Shown: positions 44,016 through 52,917 of the stretch, one piece after another
Layout: each line of letters begins with the position of its first letter
Position numbering within the stretch: position 1 is the stretch's first letter
Assembly: GCA_019454835.1 (NCBI GenBank)
Contig: JACFNP010000004.1
Coordinates: 1-64,000, forward strand
DNA from: Rubellimicrobium sp.
GTDB lineage: Bacteria > Pseudomonadota > Alphaproteobacteria > Rhodobacterales > Rhodobacteraceae
Length of the DNA: 64,000 nt
Reading direction: 5' to 3'
The notes under the pieces: generated by a model
The model's database searches: none
What the model was told of the DNA's origin: nothing
What the model saw: the letters and a program-made list of their open reading frames with translations, nothing else
Program-made: the position numbers and the translations under genes

Positions 44016-45642
44016 GGTCGGGCATCCTGTTCGCCTTGCCGAGACCGCGCAGGATTTCCCGCGCCGCATTGGCACCGGGCGCGGCCATGACGCCGCCGCC
44101 GGGATGGGTGGTCGAGCCGGTCAGATACAGGCCCCGGATCGGCGTGGCGTATTTCGCATAGCCCGGCACCGGGCGGTTGAAGAGCAACTGGTCGAAGGTC
44201 AGTTCGCCCTGGAAGATGTTGCCCTCGGTCAGCCCGACCTCGCGCTCGATGTCGCGCGGGGTGCGGATTTCGGCATGAAGGACATGCCGGCGGATGTCGG
44301 GCATCGCCTGCTCGATCTTGTCGAACACGCAATCGGCGAATGCCTGCCGCGCCGCGTCGGTCCAGTTCTCGCCCGAGCGCACGCCGTCCGCGTCCAGATC
44401 GTAGGGCGCATACTGGACGAACACGGTCATCATGTGCCGGCCCGGCGGGGCCATCGTCGGGTCGATCTGGCTGGGGATGAGCATGTCGAAATAGGGATCG
44501 GCGGACCAGCGGCCTTCCTTCCAGTCGTCATAGGCGCGCTCGAGTTCGGCCAGCGAGGTGGAGCAATGCAGGTCGCCGCGCAGGAACGGCGCCCCCTTCG
44601 GCGCCGCCGGAATCTCGGGCAGCGCGTCGAGCGCGATGTTCAGCTTGCCCGACGAGCCGCGAATCTTGAACCTCTCGACCGCGCGGACGAAATCGTCGGG
44701 CAGCGCGGCGCGGTCGGTGTGTTTCAGGAAGGTGCGCTTCACGTCCATGTTCGAGCCGACGACCGGCGCGTCGTAGCTGTCGCCGTTTTCCAGCACCACG
44801 CCGGTCACGCGGCCGCCCTGCACCACGAAGCGTTCCACCCCCGATCCGGTAACGATGGTGCCGCCCGCCGCCTCGAAACTGGCGCCAAGCGCGTTCGAGA
44901 CCGCCCCCATGCCGCCGCGCGCGAAACCCCAGGCGCCGATGGTGCCGTCCACGTCGCCCATGTAGTGATGGAGCAGCACATAGGCCGTCCCCGGCGAATA
45001 GACGCCCAAGCCGGTGCCGATGATCCCCGATCCGGCCAGATGCGCCTTGATCAGGTCGCTTTCAAAGTGTTCGTCGAGAAAGTCGCCGATGGACATGGTC
45101 CAGAAGCGCAGGGTCTCGCCCAGTTCGCGGCGGCCCAGACCATGCGCGCGCTTCACGAGGAACAGCATCTCGCCAAGGTCGCGCGGCGCCAGCGAGGTCG
45201 GGTCGGGCGCGTTGCGCAGCAGGAACGGCCGGATGAACCGGCATTGGCGCATGACCGCCTGGCTGAAACGCGCGTAGGCATCGACATCCGCCGCGCTGTG
45301 TCGCGCCATCTCGCGGCGCAGGGCGTCGTGGTCGGAATAATAGGCGAAATAATCGCCGTCACGGGTGAAGGTGGCGCCGCCCTCGTAGGGGATCACCTGC
45401 AGGCCGAAGCGCGGCAGTTCCAGATCGCGGATGATCTCGCGGCGCAGCAGCGAGCAGACATAGGAGCAGTTGGAATAGGTCCAGCCCTCGTGCAGCGAGC
45501 GGCTGACCGCCGCGCCGCCGATCCAGTCGTTCTTCTCGACCACCAGCACCCGCAGCCCGGCGCGGGCCAGATAGCAGGCCGTGGTCAGGCCGTTGTGCCC
45601 CGCCCCGGCGATGATCGCGTCATATCTGTCGTGCCGGCCCAT
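44005..45642 (-). CDS. FAD-dependent oxidoreductase, PYROXD2-like
   Basis: 545 residues. FAD-binding AIIAGAGHNGLTTACYLARAG, VLVVEKNDWIGGAA, and C-terminal LYLTGSTTHPGGGVMAAPGANAA. Same superfamily as its downstream neighbour; the two may act as a heteromer or on successive intermediates. GGGGAAGG precedes the ATG. First gene of the four-gene minus-strand operon (flavoprotein, flavoprotein, GcvT-like, aminotransferase), behind an operator-like palindrome at 45701-45716 and divergent from a BetI-like regulator. Confidence 0.86.
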   Translation of the reverse strand: MGRHDRYDAIIAGAGHNGLTTACYLARAGLRVLVVEKNDWIGGAAVSRSLHEGWTYSNCSYVCSLLRREIIRDLELPRFGLQVIPYEGGATFTRDGDYFAYYSDHDALRREMARHSAADVDAYARFSQAVMRQCRFIRPFLLRNAPDPTSLAPRDLGEMLFLVKRAHGLGRRELGETLRFWTMSIGDFLDEHFESDLIKAHLAGSGIIGTGLGVYSPGTAYVLLHHYMGDVDGTIGAWGFARGGMGAVSNALGASFEAAGGTIVTGSGVERFVVQGGRVTGVVLENGDSYDAPVVGSNMDVKRTFLKHTDRAALPDDFVRAVERFKIRGSSGKLNIALDALPEIPAAPKGAPFLRGDLHCSTSLAELERAYDDWKEGRWSADPYFDMLIPSQIDPTMAPPGRHMMTVFVQYAPYDLDADGVRSGENWTDAARQAFADCVFDKIEQAMPDIRRHVLHAEIRTPRDIEREVGLTEGNIFQGELTFDQLLFNRPVPGYAKYATPIRGLYLTGSTTHPGGGVMAAPGANAAREILRGLGKANRMPDHAA

Positions 45643-45700
45643 CGCCTTCCCCGTAGTCCCGGAAAGCCTAGAAGAAGCCGCCCGCGCCGTAAATCACTTT

Positions 45701-45716
45701 TTTTGAGCGCTTAAAT
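45701..45716. promoter_or_regulatory. Operator-like palindrome, site 1 of 3
   Basis: TTTTGAGCGCTTAAAT, an imperfect dyad around GAGCGCT between the divergent flavoprotein operon and the BetI-like regulator. Near-identical sites lie at 48251-48266 and 52863-52878. Confidence 0.7.
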
Positions 45717-45783
45717 AAAATTTGTGGCCCTTCCCGCCCTGTGCCATATGAATCTGCAGGATCAGGCGCTGCACGAGGATGCG

Positions 45784-46431
45784 ATGACCACGCAGAACGT
45801 TACCGCAAGACGGCCCACCGGCGAGCGCAAGAAGAATGCCGACATGCGGCGCCGCCAGCTTCTCGGGGCGGCGCAGCGTTCCATCGTCCGCAACGGCCTG
45901 TCCCGCACCACGCTGGCGACCGTGGCCGACGAGGCCGGGCTGTCGCAGGGGGTGGCGGTCTTCTACTACAAGTCCAAGACCGGGCTTCTGGTGGCCACGC
46001 TCGAGGACATCTACGAGAAATACGAGGCCAACTGGCGCCGCGCGCTGGCGCAGGCGGGCGACGATCCGAAGGAAAGGCTTCTGGCGCTGGTCGAGGCCGA
46101 TTTCGACGCGGACATCTGCAACAAGGATTCGCTGTCGGTCTGGTATGCGTTCTGGGGCGAGCAGAAATTCACCCCGCAATACAGCGACATCACCCGCGAG
46201 TTCGACCTGAACCGGACCGAGGCGATCCGGGAAATCTGCCGGGCGCTGTTCCCCGAGGATCAGGCGGATGTCGCCGAATCGGTGGCGATCTGGATCGACA
46301 TGCTGACCGACGGCTACTGGCAGCGGATGCACCTGTTCCCGGTGCGCTGCACACGGGAAACCGCGCTTGAGGGCGCGCGGGCCTTTCTCGCGCGCATGTT
46401 GCCCGCCCATTTCGGCGCAGGGCAGGGCTGA
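45784..46431 (+). CDS. TetR/AcrR family regulator, BetI-like
   Basis: 215 residues. An N-terminal helix-turn-helix (RRQLLGAAQRSIVRNGLSRTTLATVADEAGLSQG, then VFYYKSKTGLL) is followed by a helical ligand domain with DICNKDSLSVWYAFWGEQKF, as in BetI. BetI represses choline/betaine genes, so a betaine-type effector is likely. I choose the ATG at 45784 with GAGG five bases upstream; two earlier starts in frame (45748 and 45724) have poorer sites. It probably binds the three TTTGAGCGCTCAAA-type palindromes in this region and represses itself. Confidence 0.87.
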   Translation: MTTQNVTARRPTGERKKNADMRRRQLLGAAQRSIVRNGLSRTTLATVADEAGLSQGVAVFYYKSKTGLLVATLEDIYEKYEANWRRALAQAGDDPKERLLALVEADFDADICNKDSLSVWYAFWGEQKFTPQYSDITREFDLNRTEAIREICRALFPEDQADVAESVAIWIDMLTDGYWQRMHLFPVRCTRETALEGARAFLARMLPAHFGAGQG

Positions 46432-46463
46432 CGCGCGGGGTGATCGGGCGGGGGGCATGTTTT

Positions 46464-46649
46464 CGTCATTGCGAGGAGCCGCAGGCGACGAAGCAACCTC
46501 GATGTTGTATGTGAGCGGTCGAGGTTGCTTCGGCTTCGCCTCGCAATGACGAGAACACCCCCGTCATTGCGAGGAGCCGAAGGCGACGAAGCAACCCCGA
46601 TGTTGCGCGCGAGCGGTCGGGGTTGCTTCGGCTTCGCCTCGCAATGACG
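46464..46649. repeat. REP-like palindromes, two copies
   Basis: Two copies (46465-46551 and 46563-46648): GTCATTGCGAGGAGCCG...GGTCGAGGTTGCTTCGGC...TCGCAATGAC. Left outer arm GATCGGGCGGGGGGCATG begins near 46442. They fill the convergent gap between the regulator and the MttB-family gene. Confidence 0.82.
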
Positions 46650-46673
46650 AAAATATGCCCCCCGGCCCGCCTC

Positions 46674-48176
46674 TCAGGCCGCCTGCCTGCCCTCGAAGCG
46701 GGCCAGCACCGCCCGTGCCGCCTCCATCACCGCGCCGGGCGGCGGCTCGGGCGGGGGGGCGGCGCGGCGGCGGGCAAGGTCGACGGCCAGCCGCTCCATC
46801 AGGTCGAGGTCCGGCAGGCCGCCGTTGCCCAGCGGGATGTTCGCCCCCAGATAGCGCGAGTTCCACACCTGCGTGCGGCAGTTGTCGACGGTATGCTGTG
46901 CGGCCAGAAACTGCCCCTTCGGCCCCAGTTCGCGGATCAGCCCGGTGCCGATCATCTCGTCCGAGACCTCCATCCCCTCCCACAGCTTGCGCAGCAGCCC
47001 GGCCATGTCGTCGCACAGCAGCAGCGCATGGTCCGAATAGGTCAGCCCCTGGTCGAGCGAACCGAGATAGTCGCAGGTCGCCGGGCGGTTGTAGAACATC
47101 TGCATCATGTTGGCGGAAATCTCCCAGACGGCATCCTGGTTGAACCGCCGCGCCACCGAACAGCCGCCCGAGCCGGTCAGCGACGGCAGCCCCAGCCTGC
47201 GCCGGACCTGGCAGGCGGCCATGTCGGCCATCGTGGTCTGCGCGAAGCTGCCGATCGCGCCGGTCGCGGGTTCCATGAAGAACACGTCCGAACAGCCGAT
47301 GCAGAAGCAGCCCTCGGCCACGAGCTGCCCGAGCACGATGGCCGCCAGATCGGTCATCAGCGCATGGACCAGACAGCCCGCCAGCGTGATCGGCGACGAG
47401 GCGCCGCCGATGGGCAGCGTGCCGACGCCGACCGGCACGCCTGCTTCGGCGGCGGCGATGATCTGGTCGATGTGGATTTGCGCGAAATGCACCGGCAGCG
47501 GCGTGACGAGATGCAGGAAATAGGGCCGCTCGGCCAGCGCCTGCGCGCTGCCGCGCAGGGCGGTGGCGATCTCGATCACCGCATCCAGCGATTCGGGATG
47601 CTCGCACAGATATTCGAGCGGCTTGGTGGTGTTCTCCATCATGCAGACGAATTCGTCGATCTCGCCGTGCATGGTCGAATCGGCGACATTCTTCACCGCC
47701 ACGCAGACCGCGTCGATGTTGGGCAGCCCGTCGGCAAGCCGGGTGACGGCGGCAAGGTCGTCGCGGTTCGAGGGCCGCGACCGGCCTGTGTCGGCGTCAT
47801 AGACTGCAATGCAGGTCATGCCGGGCATGAAGACCGTTTCCTCGGCGCTGATGGTGACCGGGTTCTCGCCGTTGCGGTCATGGATGACGGCCTGTTTGGC
47901 CACGGTCTCCAGCGCGCGCCGGGTCACCGATTCGGGGATCTTCACGATCCCCTCGCCGTCGAGGTCGCAGCCCGCATCGCGCAAGAGCGCATCCGCGCGG
48001 GTGCCGGGGTCGAAGACGACGCCCGATTCGGCCAGCAGCATGATGGCGGTGTCGATGATCCGGTCGGCCTGCGCGTCGCTCAGCGGATCATAGGCGGCCG
48101 TCGGTCCCGCATGGCGCCTGACCGGCGCCGACGGTGTGGTGTCGGTTTCGATCTGTCTTGAACGTCCGCGGCGCAT
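46674..48176 (-). CDS. MttB-family (trimethylamine methyltransferase superfamily) protein, non-pyrrolysine
   Basis: 500 residues. The TIM-barrel MttB signature is seen in VFMPGMTCIAVYDADTG, LPVHFAQIHIDQI, GTLPIGGASSPITLAG and SLTGSGGCSVARRFNQDA. Archaeal MttB uses pyrrolysine; here the frame is continuous with no amber codon, as in MtgB, MtpB, MtcB and MtyB, which demethylate glycine betaine, proline betaine, carnitine or gamma-butyrobetaine to a corrinoid protein. No corrinoid protein or reactivase gene is in the window. GGGAG precedes the ATG. Divergent from a Pot-type importer across operator site 2. Substrate is inferred as a quaternary amine. Confidence 0.87.
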   Translation of the reverse strand: MRRGRSRQIETDTTPSAPVRRHAGPTAAYDPLSDAQADRIIDTAIMLLAESGVVFDPGTRADALLRDAGCDLDGEGIVKIPESVTRRALETVAKQAVIHDRNGENPVTISAEETVFMPGMTCIAVYDADTGRSRPSNRDDLAAVTRLADGLPNIDAVCVAVKNVADSTMHGEIDEFVCMMENTTKPLEYLCEHPESLDAVIEIATALRGSAQALAERPYFLHLVTPLPVHFAQIHIDQIIAAAEAGVPVGVGTLPIGGASSPITLAGCLVHALMTDLAAIVLGQLVAEGCFCIGCSDVFFMEPATGAIGSFAQTTMADMAACQVRRRLGLPSLTGSGGCSVARRFNQDAVWEISANMMQMFYNRPATCDYLGSLDQGLTYSDHALLLCDDMAGLLRKLWEGMEVSDEMIGTGLIRELGPKGQFLAAQHTVDNCRTQVWNSRYLGANIPLGNGGLPDLDLMERLAVDLARRRAAPPPEPPPGAVMEAARAVLARFEGRQAA

Positions 48177-48250
48177 GGTCGGCTCCCACTCTCGATTGAC
48201 AGGTGAACGGGCGCAGGATGCCGCAAAATCGGCGTTCCGGCAAACAATTT

Positions 48251-48266
48251 GATTGAGCGCTTAAAA
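48251..48266. promoter_or_regulatory. Operator-like palindrome, site 2 of 3
   Basis: GATTGAGCGCTTAAAA, matching site 1 around TTGAGCGCTTAAA, between the MttB-family gene and the importer operon. Confidence 0.7.
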
Positions 48267-48330
48267 AAATGTGCTACCGCTTGCACGACACCGCCGGCGG
48301 GAAGGACGATGGACGCTTCACCTGCATCCA

Positions 48331-48500
48331 CGGGGCAATCGGGCGAACGGCGGCCGCGCGGGCTGGCGCGGCACCGCCGTCCGCATATCCCGTCATTGCG
48401 AGGAGGCGAAGCCGACGAAGCAACCCCGATGGTTGTGCGCAAGCGTTCGAGGTTGCTTCGGCTTCGCCTCGCAATGACGGGATATGCGGTTCGCCCGGTT
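48331..48500. repeat. REP-like palindrome with outer inverted arms
   Basis: Core 48392-48479 (GTCATTGCGAGGAGGCGAAGCC to CTCGCAATGAC). Left arm GGCAATCGGGCGAACGGC at about 48331 and right arm GCGGTTCGCCCGGTTGC at about 48485-48501. Lies in the upstream region of the importer operon, between site 2 and the first permease gene. Confidence 0.75.
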
Positions 48501-48616
48501 GCTTCACCTGCACCCATGGACAGCGCCGCGCGGTGCCGCTGCACAAGGCCATTGCCAGCCGCCCCGGATCATGCACCGATCCGCGCCGGGACGGGGATGC
48601 GACGGGGCGGGGCGGC

Positions 48617-49483
48617 ATGGGCCTGAAGCTGGACAGAGAGGCCCGCAGCGGCCTGCTTCTCGTCGGCCCGACGGCAATCTATGCGGCGCTGATGCTGGCC
48701 GCGCCCCTGTTCATGATCGTGACCTTCAGCTTCTGGACCCAGAACTACCTCGACATCGACCGCACCCTGACGCTGGCCAACTACCGCACGGCCTGGTCGG
48801 AGCCGATCTATCGCGTCCTGATGGTCCGCTCGCTGGTCATCTCGCTGATCGTCACGGCGGTGACGGTCCTGCTGGCCTTTCCGATCGCCTATTTCCTGTC
48901 GTTCCACGTCACCCGCCGCAAGCCTTTGTGGCTGTTCCTCATCACGGTGCCGTTCTGGACCAGCTATCTGATCCGGGTCTTCCTGTGGAAGGTGATCCTC
49001 GGGTTCAACGGGGTTCTGAACACGGCGCTGCTCGATCTGGGGCTGATCGACGCGCCGCTGACCTTCATTCTCTACAATACCAATGCGGTCGTGCTGACGC
49101 TGGCCCATGCCTGGGCGGCCTTCGCCATCCTGCCGATCTTCGTGGCGCTCGAGAAGATCGACCGCTCGCTGCTGGAGGCCGCCGAGGATCTGGGCGACGG
49201 CCCGCTGCGCCGGTTCTTGCGCATCACCCTGCCGCTGGCGATGCCCGGCGTGGTGGGCGCCACGCTGATCGTGCTGATCCCGACCATGGGCGATTTCATC
49301 ACGCCGCGTCTGGTCGGCGGCACCGAGGGCATGATGATCGCCAACATGATCCAGGTGCAGTTCGGCCGCGCCAACAACGCGCCGCTGGGCGCGGCGCTGG
49401 CGGTGTCGGCGATGCTGGTCGTGGGGGTGGTCAGTCTGGTGATCTATCTGGCGGGCAGGAAATTCGGAGGGCGGGTCCGATGA
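48617..49483 (+). CDS. ABC transporter permease (PotB/spermidine-putrescine type)
   Basis: 288 residues, six membrane spans. The inner-membrane EAA loop is clear (LLEAAEDLGDGPLRRFLRITLPLAMPG). Pot-type permeases import polyamines, betaines or related cations; the spacing and substrate-binding gene context argue for a quaternary amine. ATG at 48617 follows GGGGCGG; the frame is open far upstream through repeat DNA, which is not coding. It overlaps the next permease by ATGA. Confidence 0.92.
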   Translation: MGLKLDREARSGLLLVGPTAIYAALMLAAPLFMIVTFSFWTQNYLDIDRTLTLANYRTAWSEPIYRVLMVRSLVISLIVTAVTVLLAFPIAYFLSFHVTRRKPLWLFLITVPFWTSYLIRVFLWKVILGFNGVLNTALLDLGLIDAPLTFILYNTNAVVLTLAHAWAAFAILPIFVALEKIDRSLLEAAEDLGDGPLRRFLRITLPLAMPGVVGATLIVLIPTMGDFITPRLVGGTEGMMIANMIQVQFGRANNAPLGAALAVSAMLVVGVVSLVIYLAGRKFGGRVR

Positions 49484-50313
49484 AGCGATCCGGCAGGGGC
49501 ACGTCGGCACGGTGGCTGACCATCTATGCCGTCGCCTACATGGTGTTCCTCTATGCGCCGGTCGTGCTGCTGCCGCTGTTCGCCTTCAACGACGCCACCG
49601 TGGTGGCCTTTCCGCTGAGCGGCTTCACGACCGACTGGTTCGCCGCGCTGTGGCGGACCGAGGCCCTTGTCGATGCGGTGCGCAACAGTCTGGTCGTCGC
49701 CGTCGCGGCGGCGGTGCTGGCCACCACGCTGGGCGCCAGCGCCGCGCGGGCGGCGGCGCGCTACCGCTTTCCGGGCAAGGGGCCGGTGATGGGTTTCATC
49801 ATGCTGCCGCTGGTGCTGCCCGAAATCATCGTCGCCGTCGCGCTGCTGGTGCCGATCATGCAACTGGGGCTGTCGCTGTCGCTGTGGACGGTCATCGCCG
49901 GTCACGTCCTGATCTGCATCCCGTTTTCCATCGCCATCCTGAGCTCGGCCTTCCAAGGCCTCGACATCAGCCTCGAGGAAGCCTCGCTCGATCTCGAGGA
50001 ATCGCGCTGGGGCACCTTCCGGCGGGTGACGCTGCCGCTGGTCATGCCGGGGGTCATTTCCAGCCTGCTGATCTGCTTCACGATCTCGCTCGACGAATTC
50101 ATGATCGCCTTCTTCCTGACGGGCACCGAAGTCACCCTGCCCGTCTACATCTGGAGCCAGCTTCGCTTTCCGACCAAGCTGCCCTCGATCATGGCTCTGG
50201 GCACCCTGCTGCTGGCCCTGTCGATCGTGCTGCTGGTGGTGGCGGAATGGCTGCGGCGGCGCGCGGCGCGCAGGCAGGGCATTGAGGCTTCGGCCATCGG
50301 AGGACTGATGTAA
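49480..50313 (+). CDS. ABC transporter permease (PotC type)
   Basis: 277 residues, six membrane spans, with EAA loop SLEEASLDLEESRWGTFRRVTLPLVMPG. Forms a heterodimeric channel with the preceding permease. CGGAGGGCGGG precedes the ATG, which overlaps the first permease's TGA. The stop TAA is immediately followed by the ATPase ATG. Confidence 0.92.
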   Translation: MKRSGRGTSARWLTIYAVAYMVFLYAPVVLLPLFAFNDATVVAFPLSGFTTDWFAALWRTEALVDAVRNSLVVAVAAAVLATTLGASAARAAARYRFPGKGPVMGFIMLPLVLPEIIVAVALLVPIMQLGLSLSLWTVIAGHVLICIPFSIAILSSAFQGLDISLEEASLDLEESRWGTFRRVTLPLVMPGVISSLLICFTISLDEFMIAFFLTGTEVTLPVYIWSQLRFPTKLPSIMALGTLLLALSIVLLVVAEWLRRRAARRQGIEASAIGGLM

Positions 50314-51417
50314 ATGGCGGCTGGCACGGGCAACAGCATCATCGAGATCGCCGGGGTCACGCGCGACTTCGGCAGCTTCCAGGCGCTCAAGGGGATCAGC
50401 GCCGACATCCGTGAGGGCGAATTCTTCTCGTTGCTAGGGCCGTCGGGCTGCGGCAAGACCACGCTGCTGCGCCTGATCGCGGGCTTCGACGAACCGACCT
50501 CGGGCACCATCGCCATCGACGGCAGGCCGATGGCCGACATCCCGGCGAACCGGCGCCCGACGAACATGGTGTTCCAGAGCTACGCCATCTTTCCGCATCT
50601 CGATGTCGCCGAAAACGTCGGCTACGGGCTGAAGACGCGGCGGATGCCGCGCGCGCAGATCGCCGCCGAGGTCGAGAAGGCGCTCGAGATGGTCGATCTG
50701 GCTGACTACGGCAGGCGTGCCGCGCACGAACTGTCCGGCGGCCAGCGCCAGCGCGTCGCGCTGGCCCGCGCGCTGGTCATGCGGCCCAAGGTGGTCCTTC
50801 TGGACGAGCCGCTCTCGGCGCTGGACAAGAAGCTGCGCGAACAGATGCAGGTCGAGCTGCGCGAATTGCAGCAATCCATCGGCATCACCTTCATCCTCGT
50901 CACCCATGACCAGGAAGAGGCGCTCATCATGTCCGACCGCATCGCGGTCATGTTCGAGGGCCGGATCGCGCAGCTTGCCTCGCCCGAGGAGCTGTATCGC
51001 CACCCCCGCACCAAGCGGGTGGCGTCCTTCATCGGGGTGATGAACTTCCTGCCCGCAACCTTCGTGTCGCGCGACGCGGCGGGCGTCACCGTCGATGTCA
51101 CGGCGCTGGGACGGGTGACGATCCCCCCTGCCCTCGTGCCCGCGCCGCTGGACTCCGCGACCATCGACACGGTCGGCGTGCGCCCCGAGATGTTCACCAT
51201 CCTGTCGGACCGGGTGGAACCCGCCGAACGCGCGACGCCGGGCACCGTCACCGGCAATTCCTATTACGGCGACATGACCTATTACACCGTGCAACTGGAC
51301 GGCGGCGCCGCGCCGATCACCATCTCGATGCGCAACACCGCCGGACGTTCGGTCCTGCCGTCGGGAAGCAGGGTGTCGGTCGGCTGGGGCGCCGAATCCA
51401 TCGTCCTCTTTGAATGA
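50314..51417 (+). CDS. ABC transporter ATP-binding protein (PotA type)
   Basis: 367 residues. N-terminal ATPase: Walker A GPSGCGKTT, Q-loop MVFQSYAIFPHL, signature LSGGQRQRVALARAL, Walker B VVLLDEPLSALD and H-loop LVTHDQEEA. From about residue 240 a TOBE regulatory domain (RVASFIGVMNFLPATFV...GVRPEMFTIL...GDMTYYTVQL). It powers the two permeases above. The substrate-binding protein is encoded separately 300 bases away on the other strand. Confidence 0.94.
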   Translation: MAAGTGNSIIEIAGVTRDFGSFQALKGISADIREGEFFSLLGPSGCGKTTLLRLIAGFDEPTSGTIAIDGRPMADIPANRRPTNMVFQSYAIFPHLDVAENVGYGLKTRRMPRAQIAAEVEKALEMVDLADYGRRAAHELSGGQRQRVALARALVMRPKVVLLDEPLSALDKKLREQMQVELRELQQSIGITFILVTHDQEEALIMSDRIAVMFEGRIAQLASPEELYRHPRTKRVASFIGVMNFLPATFVSRDAAGVTVDVTALGRVTIPPALVPAPLDSATIDTVGVRPEMFTILSDRVEPAERATPGTVTGNSYYGDMTYYTVQLDGGAAPITISMRNTAGRSVLPSGSRVSVGWGAESIVLFE

Positions 51418-51459
51418 GCCACCGGGGCCGCGCGACCGGCCCCGGCGCCTGCCGGGTCA

Positions 51460-51703
51460 GAAGCCGGGGCAATCGCGCGAACGGCATGTCCCGTCATTGC
51501 GAGGCGAAGCCGAAGCAACCCCGACCGCTCACACGCAACATCGGGGTTGCTTCGTCGGCTGCGCCGCCTCGCAATGACGATTGATGGTTACCGTCATTGC
51601 GAGGAGCCGAAGGCGACGCGGCAATCCACTCGCCCGGCACGGGTTGCTTCGGCTTGCGCCGCGCAATGACGGAACATGCGGTTCGCCCGATTGCCCTGGG
51701 TCA
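51460..51703. repeat. REP-like palindromes, two copies, with outer inverted arms
   Basis: Copies at 51493-51579 and 51593-51670; left arm GGCAATCGCGCGAACGGC at about 51467 and right arm GCGGTTCGCCCGATTGCC at 51679-51696. Arms plus core form one large dyad of about 240 bp between the convergent ATPase and substrate-binding protein genes. Confidence 0.8.
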
Positions 51704-52765
51704 GAACCCCGCCTTGATCAGCTCGAATTCGGCGATCATCCGTTCGCGCAGCGCGGCGGGCGGCGGTGATTGCCAGAGCGTGTTCTCGCGGATCGCCTCG
51801 GTCGAATCCAGCCCGACCGCCGCCAGTTCATCCTGCGGCAGCGCCGCCATGGCGGCGGCGTTGGGATGGCCGTAGCCCCATTCGGTCACCAGATATTCCG
51901 CCGTCTCGGGCTGAAGCCAGGCATTGATGAAATCATAGACCTTGTCCTCGGACCCGGCCCCGTCCGCCAGCCGCGCAAAGCCGCAGGTCCAGCTTGAAAC
52001 GCCTTCGTCGGTGTCCTTGTTGATGGCGATGGGATAGCCCTCGGCGGTCATGGTCCAGTAGGTCTCGTTCCAGGCCCAGGCAAGATAGACCTCGCCGCTC
52101 TGCATGAGCTGCGCCAGCGACGAGCCGTCGGCCCAGTAGGCGCGCACGTTCTGGTGCACCCGGCGCAGGAAGGCCGAGGCCGCCTCGAACTGTTCGTCGG
52201 TGGCCGTGGTCCAGTCGGTCACGCCGGTCGCCAGGAAGGCCAGCGCATAGGCGTCATCGACGTTGTCGCCGATGGAGACGCGGCCCGCATGGGCCGGATC
52301 GGCAAACGCCTGCAACGACTGCACGTCAGATGCGTCCAGATAGTCGGTGTTGTAGGTGAGCATCGTGTAGCCCCAGTCCATCGGGACGAAATAATGCTCG
52401 CCGTCCCTCTGGAAGGCCGGCATGTCGCGGAAGGCCGGGTCGAGATCGTCCCAGAGCGGGATGCGCCCGGTATCGAACGGCGCGAGCAGCCCGGCGTCCA
52501 TCCAGCGCGACATCGACTGCGAACAGGGCCGCACGACATCGGCGCGGAACCCCGAGCGCAGCTTCTGGAAGGCTTCCTCCTCGTCGCCGAAGAAGGCGAA
52601 GGTCGGCGCGTCGCCGTATTTCTCGACGTAATCGGCGAAAAAGCCGGGGTCTTCATACCCGGCCCAGTCGAATACCGTCAGGTCGGGATCGGCGGCCTGT
52701 GCCGCGCCTGCGGCCAGCATCAGCGCAGCGATCACGCTGGCCGCCGTCTTCGTGATATGGTGCAT
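51701..52765 (-). CDS. Spermidine/putrescine-type ABC substrate-binding protein
   Basis: 354 residues. Signal peptide TAASVIAALMLAAGAAQA, then a type II periplasmic binding fold: LTVFDWAGYEDPGFFADYV, VPMDWGYTMLTYNTDYL, FAFFGDEEEAFQKL, and an aromatic-rich LAWAWNETYWTM that could form a cation-pi cage for a quaternary ammonium. Works with the permeases and ATPase at 48.6-51.4 kb although on the opposite strand. CAGGGAGAGG precedes the ATG. Operator site 3 lies upstream, shared with the divergent dehydrogenase gene. Confidence 0.91.
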   Translation of the reverse strand: MHHITKTAASVIAALMLAAGAAQAADPDLTVFDWAGYEDPGFFADYVEKYGDAPTFAFFGDEEEAFQKLRSGFRADVVRPCSQSMSRWMDAGLLAPFDTGRIPLWDDLDPAFRDMPAFQRDGEHYFVPMDWGYTMLTYNTDYLDASDVQSLQAFADPAHAGRVSIGDNVDDAYALAFLATGVTDWTTATDEQFEAASAFLRRVHQNVRAYWADGSSLAQLMQSGEVYLAWAWNETYWTMTAEGYPIAINKDTDEGVSSWTCGFARLADGAGSEDKVYDFINAWLQPETAEYLVTEWGYGHPNAAAMAALPQDELAAVGLDSTEAIRENTLWQSPPPAALRERMIAEFELIKAGF

Positions 52766-52862
52766 GTTCCTCTCCCTGGCTGGTCGGCGTGACCCGTTCT
52801 GCCTTCACACCCGATCCGGTCTGGCGGAAGGGTATGCGGGATGGTTGCTTGACTCAACATTT

Positions 52863-52878
52863 ATTTGAGCGCTCAAAT
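52863..52878. promoter_or_regulatory. Operator palindrome, site 3 of 3 (perfect)
   Basis: ATTTGAGCGCTCAAAT is a perfect 16-bp palindrome, the best of the three sites, between the divergent substrate-binding protein and TMADH-family genes. Likely target of the BetI-like regulator. Confidence 0.75.
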
Positions 52879-52917
52879 ATTCACCTGCCGGGCAGCAGAC
52901 GACACGGAGCGACGGAC

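Noticed and set aside
46674-48176. Pyrrolysine-containing MttB
   Set aside because: The reading frame has no internal amber codon and no pyl genes are seen; it belongs with non-Pyl MttB relatives.
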